DNA of 64,000 nt from Membranipora membranacea. Lineage: Eukaryota > Bryozoa > Gymnolaemata > Cheilostomatida > Membraniporidae. The DNA lies in contig OU612067.1 in the NCBI GenBank assembly GCA_914767715.1, forward strand, positions 17,303,001 through 17,367,000, given 5' to 3'. The position numbers were made by a program, and so were the translations under genes. Shown piece by piece: positions 47,835 through 60,047 of the stretch (the first letter of the stretch is position 1; each line of letters opens with the position of its first letter). Below the pieces are notes generated by a model, which saw nothing but the letters and a program-made list of their open reading frames with translations, did no database searches and was not told the DNA's origin.

Positions 47835-50800
47835 TTATGCCGCTTTTGGTTTCCTGATGTACCTCAACACCAGATAAGTAACCACTCTGATGAGAACCAT
47901 CACACCGAGCAGCCAAAGTATATAGTGGTAGAGTTCCCATCCTGAACTCGACAAAGTAAACATGTTAATTAATTCTTGTCTTTGGACGTAGGTTGTGTCT
48001 GTGTTGTTTGTGACAGCGATAGCTGTCATATTTGATGAGCATGATATGAACTGACTGCCAGTTTTGGCACACCTGGAAAAATTCAATCGCAATAGATATA
48101 GATAAAGCAATGGTTGAGTAATAGGATCCCATAACGGTCGAACAATTTCATGTGGCAGACATAAAGATTTAGTGAAATATTAAGCCTCTTGGCTGAGGTT
48201 ATCAAACAGGATTAAGATATGTTCACTATGCAAGGCATTGACACCTGACTACAGAGCTACGACAACAACAACACCGAAAACACCAAACAGGAGTTGTCTT
48301 GGTATGGTAAGAGGGAAGACAACTCATCTGATAAGATGCAACCAATAACCCTGATGAGTTTAGAAGATATTTTGGAAGAGTTTTAAAGCTACCTAGATTT
48401 CAAACCTTCATTTAATGAGTGAACTACGTGAATATACAATAATTTACAAACATGTCATTTCTATGAGTTGTCTTAATTGTTTTACTCAACTTTTGTTTGA
48501 CTTAATACTACCTTCTTTTTTTAGAGTTTTACTTACGTTATGTCAATATTGTTGAAATCTATTGATATCAACGAATAGAAGGCCATCTGTACGAATGAGA
48601 GATATCTAAGCCAGTCAGCCCAGAAGGGTACATCTGTCACATAGTAACCTCCAGCCAGCATAACAAGTAACATGGTGGTAGTGGCAAACATGATACTCAT
48701 GCTTACATCGATAATCAGAGCACCATAGAAGAACCCGATCGACTGAAAAAGATAAAGATATATTATATCAGATATCAGATCAAGCGCCAAACAAAGGAGC
48801 GAAACAAGGACTTGGCTGGCCATCAAACTGCCATCAGTAAAGATCAACAAATTTGATGGAGATTGGTAATTAATTAAAAGCGGAACAGATTATGTTAAAA
48901 AGTTTTTGAACAAATGGCTTCTAATAATACAACAATGAATTTGACTTTTGTGGGCATAGTTAGGGCTGCAGTTGACATGGTTTGACCAAATTTGCATACA
49001 AATTGGAGTTGCCCACCACTTCTGACAGGCCAGAGGCAAAAAGGCTATTTTTTATTATATTTATATATAATTTAATATATTCACCGTCCAATGTATCATG
49101 ACAAACGAGGGCTTGTGAAAAACTGGCTATATAGTTTCGCAGTAGTAGAGAAAGAAAATTTTTGAAAGTTGGCAAACTTGATAAAAATTTATCTAGGACT
49201 GTTATTATCCTCACCTGCGCTATGGTTGCTGCTAGGAAGTTTATAAGCAGCATCTGTATATACACTGAGAAGCTGGCATTGATACCAGTCATCCAGTAAA
49301 CAATGGTGAAGAAGAGTATAGGCATTATAAGCACAAGTAATAGCTCTGTGATAGTCTTAGATAGGTAGTAAGCAGAGAGTCTGTAGTATCCACTGAGTCT
49401 CTCTTTGTTTAATACGGTGCGCTCTGGTGGAACTGTAAAATAAGAGAACCATTGAGCATAATAAATTGCATACAAATATGTATATATGTGTATTCATATA
49501 TGTATTCTCATACATGTACAGATGTCCACACAAACCTGTTTATGTAGGGTATAAGTGGACATCGGTGCCTTTTGACAACGACACAGATTCTAAGATGAGG
49601 AGAGAACTGATTCCTGCCCCCCCCCCCCGTCCGTCCTTAGACATTGTTCTTACTATTGTAAAATGATCATTACACTGTTATGATAAACGAGATGGTGATA
49701 TATTATTTGTATGTCCTATTGTAATGTTGCGCTCTCAATAACTACGTAGAGATATACAGTCAAGTTGAGAATAAGAATTTGAAAATTATCATTTCACACA
49801 ATGTTTGCAGTAGTAAAGAGGGAATTAACTTACATCCTGTGATTGCGTCGATGAGCGGCAAAAATGAGTTGAACACAACTGCGAAGAAAAGCTACAATGA
49901 ACAAAGAAGAATATATTATTGCTATTTTTTTATTTTTCAGTAAAAAAATGTTAATCTGAAGCTAGGGAGAAGGTAGCCTATGTGTAGGAAACTTAGGAGT
50001 TTTACCCTTTGTTCACATGAGGGCATAACTACCAGTACTATTTTTGAACAAATTCATTGTTGCAAGGTAATGCATAACCAATGCTTGCCCAAAACAATAT
50101 CATGCCAAAGAGTTAAAATCACCAATCCATATTATAAGTTTATTCAGCACGGAACATGCACACACTTGCCACTATCAAGCCTCTGTCTGATCGATACAGC
50201 GATAATTTTTTCAAGTAGGATGAGAATTTTAGAAGGAATTGGATGTGACCACCTGAAGCCAATTTTAAAAATTAGGGGTGGAAGCGTCTTAGAATCTCAG
50301 GTTAGATTTAGTTTGGAGATCAGAAGCTGTGCTATCTCTATGTATGAGACATCATTTATATAGAGAATTTAATTCTTTATATATCATATGTATAGAGAAT
50401 TTAATTCTCTACCTTTTACTTAAACAGTTTTCTTTCAAGAAAGCCTTATTTTGATACTACATGTACCAGTATTAATCTATAACAATTCAATCATATTTTT
50501 TGAATCAACCTTTTTTTTCATTTTTAATGGCACTTTTGAAAAACATTTTCTTAAAAATGATATAAATGCCAATAAAGTATTAAAAACAGAAGTTATTTTA
50601 CTCACTAGGCCTGATCTGTCTATCAGTTTCTTTTCAGATGCTTCGATTTGCCACCACAGTAGACCAATAAATACAGAAACTACGATGACTTGTGTGAAAT
50701 TCCATTTGCTGAGAATTCTTGGGTAACCTTGATAGAATGCCCTGTGCAAAATAACAGTAAAATGTGCTTTAGGAAGAATTTTATAGCATTTTAAAAATAA

Positions 50801-53800
50801 TTTGAAGCCAAGATCAGAGATTGGTATAAGATGAACAATTTTTTTCGCTCTAACCTAATTAAACGCATAGTTAGGTACTATTAGACATAATTGTGTCTCA
50901 CAGCAATCGATTGCTTACCTTTTTGTCAATACCGAATACTGGGTCCAAAACCCAGTAGGCCATTTTTTGTCATAATCACTTTTATACTTGATCAAATCAT
51001 CTGAAGTGTCTATTATACCAGCTGTTCCGGTTTCTGTATTTGGAGAAGTTATCACACCTAGAATCAGTAATATATTTTGTCAATCTATAACTTCTGAGAA
51101 ATTTACGGTTGCGACCTTCCATGTTTTGATTTATCCTACAACTCTTCCAGCGATTTCATGTAAAAATTGTTAACGCATTGAATTTTATGATAATTAAGAC
51201 GATTACATAAGCTCTTGATGATTTTCTTGAACAGTTTTATACACTTGCATATTCAGCATTGCAAACTTTTTCAACACTGACGCATAAAACACTAGAGGAG
51301 AATATTTATTCCCGAGTCTAGTTTAGCTAATTTGGGGCTTGCGTTAAATTTTTGAATGTTTTGTTATCCACAAGATTATTACCTGATTCCTGATGTGTGG
51401 TTTGATCTGGGGTGAACGATTGATTGGTATAACCATTCTTTGCAGCTTCAACAGACCGAGAACTCGTTTGAGAATTGAGTCTATTCATAGCCCCCACATT
51501 GATGGTTGACAGAGCATTCTTTGATTCGCTGATGACATCGAGCTCACACAACGAGCCCATTTTCAACTGCTTTGGATACCATGACTCTTCTCTAAAATAC
51601 ACACAGTGGTTAGTACAAAAAAGGAGTTGGTTCAAAGTATCAATCAAATCAAGAGCAGTATGATAACATATATATATATAGATATACATTTTGGAATAAA
51701 GGAATGGGAAAGAAATTGTCAGAATTATTTGCGGCTGTAAGTTACCTCTGTAGAACTGCTCTTTTCTTAATCTTCTCCTTGATTTCCTCAGTGTCCTTTG
51801 CCCTGTCCACTGCGCAACGAAAATCATAAAACATCAGCATTTTCCAATTCAAGTCTCAATAAAGTACGCTAGGCCGAATGGTGATGCAGTGATGCATGTA
51901 TTAAATTATCCACTGTAGACCTTTATCAGGAACTATTAATCACTTCAGGCTATTACTCCTTGGTATTACCAATATCCTCTATCTTTTTATAATTTACTTT
52001 GTGGAAACTCCTTCAACATGAAGCCATTAAAGTCAACAATATACCAATACCATGATTATTTTTTGCCACTTTCGTCTATAAATCATCTATAAATCATGGT
52101 ACGGTAAGAACGTGGGTCCCCTCGTTTTGAAAAACTGTAGGCATGTCAACTCACGTATATGATCAGCGAGGTTGTAGTTAGGTGGGCAGGGTATGCCGAT
52201 GCCGGCAAAGTAGTCAGCGCAGCCTTGAACATTGCCATAGTATCCCACTTCTCCCTCACAAAGTAGGAACAGCTTATCGAACATGTTGAATATTTGACTG
52301 CTAGGCTGGTGAATCGTCATAACCACCGTGATTCCAGACTTTCTGGCGAATTGTTTCAGAGTCGTTATCAAACTAAAAGCTGTCGAAGAATCTAAACCTG
52401 AAGTTGGTTCCTGGATGATGATAAAACAGAACTTGCTTTAGATGTTGCAGGCACGGAGTGTTTCTATTTCATTCAAATCTATGACAATTAAGAGCAGAAA
52501 AAGTTGGGGAAGGGAGACAACTTCAACAGACTAGCTACAGAAGGAAAAATCAGGGAAAAATCAGGATAGCTGATAATCCTTACATCTAGTAGCATGAGAG
52601 CTGGGTTAGTGAGAAGTTCACAGGCTATATTAGTTCTCTTTTTCTCCCCTCCTGAGAGTCCTCGGCTCAAATCATCCCCTATTTCTGAAACATTGGAAAA
52701 AGATTCATGTAAACTCTGTTTGATGTATATTTATACCGGATGTAACATGGTCTTATAGCCTTAGAAATTTGAAAGTCTTGGATTGTAGACGACAAAAGTG
52801 AGCCAGGAATTTGGATGGATTTGATGTCTAGTCTAATCAGGTCACTTGGCATCAGTTGTGAATTTATTCGCAATTGATAAAAAGGTGAAAGATCTAGAAT
52901 TCTATAATGAAGCTAATAATTGGAACTCTTAAATTCTAATCCTGAGGTAGCAAGGTCGTTTTTGCCGGGAGTTTATTTGGACTCGACCAGAGAGGTCTTA
53001 ATTCAAAATATATATACGCTTATCTGATATATTGGTCGAAAGCAAAATTGAACTATCTCTGCAACGTACAGCCCCAACATTGCTTGTTCTTGTATATATA
53101 GCACCTGTTACTCACTAGTTTTGAGACATTTTCTCATATCAAGCGCATCAATGATCTGGTCAACTCTTTTTCTTTTCTCAGCTATAGGCATAGAATCTGG
53201 TAGTCTCAGCATAGCAGTATACTGTAAAACAAGGACAAAAGCCATGAATCACACAAAGTAGAAGATATTTATGGTAGGTTTGCTCCTCCTGCAAATATAT
53301 GCGCATTGTTTCGACTAAGATCACATTGTTTTTCACATATCATCATCATGACTGCGCAAATCAAATTCCTCAAATATAAATACGGGCATTTCCATCCTTT
53401 AGAAAGTAGACAGGTTCTCGGCCTAATGGCTAAGATCAAAGTGTCACTGCCAATGGCCGATTAGTGCCAGTTCAGTTTTGGCAGCTTGCTGCACAATTAT
53501 GATTAGGCCAATCTTCTGTTTCTTAGCAAACAGCAAGTAGACAGGTGTCACAATAGACTGCTCAAAGGCTTCCAACTTTCAACAAATGAAATAATCATCT
53601 ATAACTATTATTATCATCATTCCAAGCTTGTCAAGACAGGCCAAATGAATGGATACCAACGTGTTAAATTTGGTAAAAAAATAATTTGCATAAATAAATG
53701 ATGAATTGTTTTACAATCGGTTTTATGTTTGTGAAATCGAGACTGGTCTTGCATTGTGGGAAGGCTTTCCCAAAGTACCTTTATTTTGTCATTGACCTTG

Positions 53801-54800
53801 AAAACCTTACCCAAATTGTATCCATAGCAGTGATCTCCGATAAGAAGATATCACTCTGCAGTACGTAGGATACTTTGCGTCTCATCTGTTTATTCATTGG
53901 TGTATCATTTAACAATATCTTTCCTGAGTCAATGCCTCTCCGACCAGCCAAACAATTGAGTAGTGTAGTTTTTCCAGCTCCTGTTAATAAAGTTACATAA
54001 ATATATATATATATTATATATCAATATGATGATTATGTAAGTGTTGGTTTTATGAATCGAAACATTGTCAATTTTTATGTCCATCAATGAGACTGTTCGC
54101 GCTCGGACCCAATTTTGTATCTGCGTGCAACAATTAAACAAAGTAGAAAAGTGGCGGTCTGTCATCAGCTGTGACCTTCTTATCGTTTTCTATGATTGAG
54201 ATTTTGTAATTTTTCAAAGTTAAACTTGGAGAAAATTAATACCAAGTAATAAGCGCCTGATACTAAAAAGGCACAGTAGCTGAGTTGGTAAGAGCTTGCT
54301 AGCCAGCAAAGTGGTGTACAAAGTATTGGGTTTAGCTATTTTGACTTTCTGACTCAACTTTCCTTTATTCCAGTGCAAGATAGTGCTTGTGCGCATGCAT
54401 TTTTAATTGGGGATGGTGAGATGTTGAGATGGCGCAATGGGTTAGCACGCTTGCTATTCACTGCCAGGGGATTGGTGCTGCAGGAGATGTTTGTTCAAAT
54501 CCCATCGGGGGAGCTTTGAAGATTTGAATGTTCCAGCCCCCAGCACCCTCAGGTGTATACATTTTCTATGACATGAAAGATAGAGTTTGATAATAATAAT
54601 AATGTGCCAACCACATATTCCAAAATAATTTACTCACCCGATGGACCCATAATGGCGAGCATCTCTCCAGGTCGAGCAAGACCGCTGACATCCTTTAGTA
54701 TCTCCCTCTTGTTGATGGTCACTGAAATGTTCTTGAATATGAGGTCGTAACCAGAAGCCTCTGTGTTTGCAGACTCCATGTTCACACGGTGAGTGTTAAT
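47835..54800 (-). CDS. ABCG/White-family ABC half-transporter, main body (13 exons)
   Basis: Exons on the minus strand: 54800-54638, 53980-53811, 53221-53116, 52684-52584, 52410-52155, 51809-51746, 51591-51383, 51057-50919, 50741-50606, 49891-49834, 49432-49215, 48742-48537, 48072-47835. Every junction is in phase; counting from Met at 54779 this gives 680 aa. N-terminal ABC domain: Walker A GPSGAGKTT (45-53), signature LSGGE (149-153), Walker B LMLLDEPTSGLD to residue 180, H-loop His207. A Ser/Thr/Asn-rich linker (about 270-360) precedes FWTQY and a six-helix ABCG membrane domain with FPPERTV, the AGGYYV motif, and a cysteine loop with NMT and NNT glycosylation sites before the last helix. 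Half-transporters dimerise and export lipids or other hydrophobic compounds; the substrate is not readable. Confidence 0.93.
53416..53534 (+). mobile_element. Internally deleted U2-headed SINE copy with 12-bp TSD
   Basis: It starts at TCTCGGCCTAATGGCTAAG (U2 from about nt 7), continues through the family body, then jumps to ATCTTCTGTTTCTTAGCAAA at the 3' end. Identical AAGTAGACAGGT flanks it at 53404-53415 and 53535-53546, the mark of target-primed retrotransposition. It lies in intron 2 of the ABCG main body. Confidence 0.8.
54411..54570 (+). mobile_element. tRNA-derived SINE, copy 3
   Basis: GGGGATGGTGAGATG, A-box-like TGGCGCAATGGGTTAGCAC, CTTGCTATTCACTGCCAG, B-box-like GTTCAAATCCC, then the body TTCCAGCCCCCAGCACCCTC. 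A separate weak tRNA-like A box (TAGCTGAGTTGGTAAGAGC) precedes it at 54281-54299. Confidence 0.7.
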
Positions 54801-57800
54801 CTAAGATAACAGTTCTCAGATAAATAATATGTTTTATAATGGTATAAAATTCCTCTTTGATTGGTATTGGATCATTACTGTGAGTTCGTCAAGAGCTTGG
54901 GAGGGGGAACTGTCCAATATCACCATAGATGAGAGAAACCTACGATGTCTCATGAACTCAAGAACCCCTAGCTATTATCCCCATTAATTATTCTTTCCAT
55001 AGATTGCTTTCATAACAGGTTATCAAACAGAACGAGTCTGTATCTACATTTTGAACCAACCAAGACCCATAAATAATAGTAATTAAATAATTGAGAGCTT
55101 GGTATTATTTTACCGATGAGAATTAATGGTATAAGCAATTTGTGGTTGTGAAAGCTTGAAAAATATCTAAACTGTACGAAATGTCAGGCTATATGAAACC
55201 AAATCCTGGTTTCATTCAAATCATTGATCATTTGTTTATAAGTGGTAACTCCTAATTTTTACCATTTTATTGTTAAATTTGCATCCATGAACTAAGTTCT
55301 AAAACCATAACTGTCACATTTTATTTCAAATTACAAAGTAAATAATTGTCACACTTTTTACTCACTTGCTCTGTAGTGTCAGTTATTTCCCAGAAAATTT
55401 AAAGAGACAAACTTTCTCCGATGCTAGCTCTACCGTATAATGGCTCTAACTGATCCCAAATGCCCCTGATTTTATCTTATATCATTTTACACTAGTTGCA
55501 GAGAGGTGACTTGTTGTAGGGGATGACTAAATTATACGCATGTTGTGCTATATTTAAATGTTGCATAAGAGGAACGCTTTTTCATGACTATCAGGAAACC
55601 AGGAAAAATGGAAAGTTATATTGCGTGGTGCAACCTTCCAATGATGAGGTTGACTGGAAACTGATAAAGGAATATTTTTTAAAAGGTAACAATTGAAAGT
55701 TTAGTTTAGTTGATAAAAGTGAATGCTTACAATGTTGGGTAAAAAAAGACTAAGAGTGGAGATTATTAAGATGAGTCCAAAAAAAATGGGACAAGGATTT
55801 GGCATGTTTTGGGGACCTACATAGCTTAAGTCACGAAGATGTTCTACAATTATTTCTGAAAATGGTGTGTTGGATCTTCAGCTATCAGTTGTGATGAGAA
55901 ATAAAAAGTGACTCGAACACCTGCAAGCTATTTATTGTACTCGATTTAATTCTGGTCATGGTATGGTGAAGCTTGAAAGTTATGAGCGAAGCCAAAAGAA
56001 ACAGATCTTGGATCCAGTAAGGAGACAGCTGTCTCTTGCCTGTCAGCGTCAGTAGTGGCGAATGTATCGTTTCCTGCAAAATAACCGTCTGTGAAAATAA
56101 ATCATAATCATAGTCATATAAAATAAAACAGATCTGTTAAATCCAATGTTGCTAACATTTTTGTCTGATGGCTCCAAACGGAAGCACAGTTTTCATGGTT
56201 TTGTTTTGCACTTGGTACTGATATCCTGCGTTATGTTCTGTGTCTTGCTTTATCATTAGCACCAATGACTAGCCTCGGTGAGCTTATAATACGCTAGAAT
56301 ACAGTCTTGTAATCATTGTACCATGTTAGATACCTGTACCGTTTTATCATGCATGCATCATCGCTTTTTTGAAAAGTTCCTGTAACATCGAAAGCTAATG
56401 ACGGGTGCTCAACATTGGCCAACCTCTTGTAAGGTATGAATAATCACCGATCAGACAGTTGCTATATTTCCGTCTGACTTAAAGTGCACCAGCAATCAAG
56501 CTGTCCAAACTGCTCCGCAACTCTTTTCCTGGAAGATAGTTTATCAGCAAATTGCAGGCTGAAGTTTCCTCAAGATAACATCTGTTTTGTCATGGTGATG
56601 ATAAATACTGCTCTGTCATGTGCAAGGGTTTTGTAACCGTTATAAAACACATGTTGGTGTATCGATAGCGCAATAATAGAGTGGTATGCTAATTTAAGCA
56701 CCAAGGTTTATGGTACAACGGTTTGATTGGATAATTCCTGAAAAGGAGGCTTTGTATCCCAAGAAAGGACTTATGAAATTCAGTATCTTGCTCAAGGTTT
56801 AGAGGAAAGTCTTTTTGATTAAAACAAGGAGTTAGAGTCTTTAATTCCTTGGTTAAAATCTAAAACTGTATCGGACTGTGATCTTTGTGAATCAGCCTGA
56901 AGCAAGAGGGGCTCTGCTTTGACTACCCGGCAAGGCAATGATGATACACATAACCCCTTCTACTTTGTTACCGTTTGGCTTGAATCCCCCCACCATCTTG
57001 TTTATATTCCCAGTATATATATGTATGCATGAACTTCTAACTCCTATATAGTCTGAGCCCCCCAGACGGCCCCCCCCCCCCCGGGCGTGAGAAAGTCTGA
57101 GAACAATGCAGGATCTTGCTGGAGTTGTCTGCCCATGAGTGTTATAAGTTAATCAAGGGGAGCACTAAAACTGCAATATCTATTGATTTCTATTCATGCC
57201 ACCTACTATATTGCTCCTGGTATGAGAGTTTTCCAGTCAGACTCTGGGAAAAGTAGCCTCATGTTTGGGAAATACCCATGAGCAGAGATATTCACTGCCA
57301 AGTAGTGAAGAAAATTTCAGCCAGAATCTCTTTCATTTTGAATAAGGGCGGTCATTCATGACATTCACAAAAGGTCATACAATGTGTATTATTGGACCCT
57401 AGGCTATATGAAGTAAGATTAATGTACAAGTAATGAGTGGAAAAATCCAAGCATATCCTGCAAAGTGCATAGACTAACTCCTACATAGTGTCAACAAAGG
57501 AACTCTGACTGGCACATAAAACTTTATGGGTGGGCCCAGAGATTGTTCCAGTTCCAACTCCTGCCATCAGATATCTGTTCATAATTAAATTCCTCTGCAC
57601 CACAGAGACCTCTTTCATCTCTTGTTAACTGATTAAGTAGGATTAGTAAGTCAATCTCAAGGAGGGCATGGCTATTTATTTTGCATGATATAAAATTTAT
57701 GTAGCACTAGCAACTTCATGTACCCTTGCAGCTGGGATCTTGGTTTTGAGGGTGGGTTATGTCCGCAAAAGTAGATCGGTAATTTAATTTTTCAGTACCT

Positions 57801-58287
57801 GTACCTGTACCAACAGCTGTAGGCCTACATATCTGTCTTTAGTCATAATGAACTATCAGATTTATTTTTCAATTTAATGGAAGATAATAACAATAAAAAT
57901 GACAGTGTGGTGTGATCATAACATAACCATCAATCAAAATCAAATATTCAGTCAATTTCACACAAGGACTAGGAGTGGCCAGGAGTGATTAATCCTAGGT
58001 AAGGTAACTCCTTGGTTAGACTGCGTATATAAAGAGATGATAAGTAAATAAAGAATCAAGGAGTGAAATGGTGATGCACTCAACCTGGTGAGTTGAAGAC
58101 ATGATAAGTGATGATTTTGCCATTGACAAAGTTAGGTGCTTACTGCCTCTGTAAGCAATGAACTAGTTCATTGATGTAAGTAAGTGAAAAGTACTCTCTC
58201 TTCAGAATCAGATGTTCTGCTTTTGTGTTACCTGATAACAGTGCATTCTATATCCTGTTTTTATGTGAGAAGTATAGACAACTCTAG

Positions 58288-58332
58288 CCTGTCTTGACAA
58301 GCTTGTCAAGACAAGCTTGTCAAGACAGACTA
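58288..58332. repeat. Tandem palindrome of the AGCCTGTCTTGA motif
   Basis: CCTGTCTTGACAAGCTTG is followed by TCAAGACAAGCTTGTCAAGA, so the 16-bp palindrome TCTTGACAAGCTTGTC occurs in overlapping form. Related sequence is at 17428-17510 and 53625-53645. Confidence 0.6.
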
Positions 58333-58731
58333 AGACAACTCTAATGAGCCACTATGAGGTGCACAAAATCCCAAAATCACTTGATCACAAAAAAATTGGA
58401 GACCAATGGACAAAGAAAGTTATTGTCTTTATGTACTCTTTTTCTCAGTAACATTTCTTCACCCCCAATAGATTTGAATTGCTCTCATGGGACATATCAG
58501 GCAAATGAAGTGTAATTAGTTTTATTAGCACATCCTCAACTGGTCTGGTTGAAGAGTTAGTTAGTAATCTTTCATTTTCGTGTACAGATTTATAATAGTA
58601 CAGTACAGAAAAAGCCTCTGTTTGCAAGACCAAACGATAGCACGGATTAGTCTGTTTTCATGCAGAGACGGGGCTTCATTGCCTATCGGGCCGCCAGGGT
58701 AGTTTTCTGCCCTTATACCTGCCACGGCGTC

Positions 58732-59086
58732 CCATGGGCGTCAGAAGGGGTGCTCAGGGTGCTCAAGCACCCCTTGGGAGGTTTAAATTTTTTTTTTTTT
58801 TATTAATTGGGACTCAATGTTTTCTTTTATCGCTAGAACTTTCAATCGGGGCCCGGGCAAGAGGCTGTTGCTGTTAAATATTTTTGGTATCATGCTTGGT
58901 GTTGCTCATCCATAAAAGTTGGCTGGTATGTACCAGAATGTCTCTTTTTGGGTCTTGAATTTCAAAAAATTTCCGTTGGCAGGAGGGCGCTTGGGCGCCT
59001 CTCCCGCACCCTCCCCGCTTACACATGCCACTTACTACTCCACAGCTAAAAGGAGCACCCCTTGGTAAATCCTTCTGACGCCCATG
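58732..59086. mobile_element. ~355-bp MITE with GGGCGTCAGAAGG termini
   Basis: The left end CCATGGGCGTCAGAAGGGG with GTGCTC is the inverse of the right end, GAGCACCCCTT then CCTTCTGACGCCCATGG. The interior includes a T-run and a GC-rich block (GCGCTTGGGCGCC). There is no ORF, and the TSD is unclear. Confidence 0.65.
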
Positions 59087-59506
59087 GCGTCAGCCAAGGC
59101 GTGGTTACTATAATGTTAACTCTCCACTAATACTACTACTACTGCTACAGTCACCCTCTACAGACAATCTATATCTTAAACCAACTTCACTAGAATCTCA
59201 TACAACATGCATAGTTTCCTCATGACATGTTGTTTCATATAAACATTTTTATTTGTAAAATCATAAATACCTCAACTTATTACTCCATCCAAATATGTAA
59301 AGCAAAATGACCGGTGTGCATTCAGTTTTTACAGAAATTCAACAATTCATAATATATATATCCAACGGCAAGAAACCAAATGTGGCAACCCATACCACTA
59401 CAGGCACTAAGGGTTTCATTCCCATTAGGACGGTAGGGCACCCCTATAAATAGTCACCTGGCCATGGGCTAAGTACATTGACATTCATTTGTCATTATAA
59501 TGCAGC

Positions 59507-60047
59507 CTGCCATCCATTTACATTTAGTCCTGTGAATATAAATACAATTATCAAAATACAAAGCCGTATACTATCAAAATGGACCATATTTAATATATTT
59601 CAATATTAGGACAATAACATTATCCTTGAACAAAATTACTTGTTTTAAAACACAGCCAAAAAAAAATTCACACTAGTCATTTAGCTAAAATTTCTTTATT
59701 TTCGCTACCGCATCCATATTTTATTGTTATTAATAATATGCCTGCAAACAGAGGCTTTTTCTGTACTATTGTAAATTTGTACACGAAAATAAAAGATTAC
59801 TAACTAACTTGCAAGCATATTATTAATAACAATAAAATATGAATGCGGTAGCGAAAATAAAAAAATTTTAGCTTAATGACTGGTGTGAAAAATTTTTTTT
59901 TTGGCTGTGTTTTAAAACAGGTAATTTTGTTCAAGAATATTATCCTGGTATTGAAATATATTAAATATGGTCGATTTTGATAGTGTACGGCTTTGTATTT
60001 TAGTAATTGTATTTATATTCACAGGACCAAATGTAAATGGATGGCAG
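59507..60047. repeat. 541-bp hairpin element with ~240-bp arms
   Basis: The left arm 59507-59747 (from CTGCCATCCATTTACATTT) and right arm 59809-60047 (to AAATGTAAATGGATGGCAG) are almost exact inverses around a ~61-bp loop. The loop sequence also occurs in inverse at about 58550-58625. It is a likely foldback transposon and could give a long double-stranded transcript. Confidence 0.8.

Noticed and set aside
49980-50363. 127-codon + strand open frame
   Set aside because: It lies entirely in an intron of the minus-strand ABCG gene, with no motif or paralogue support.
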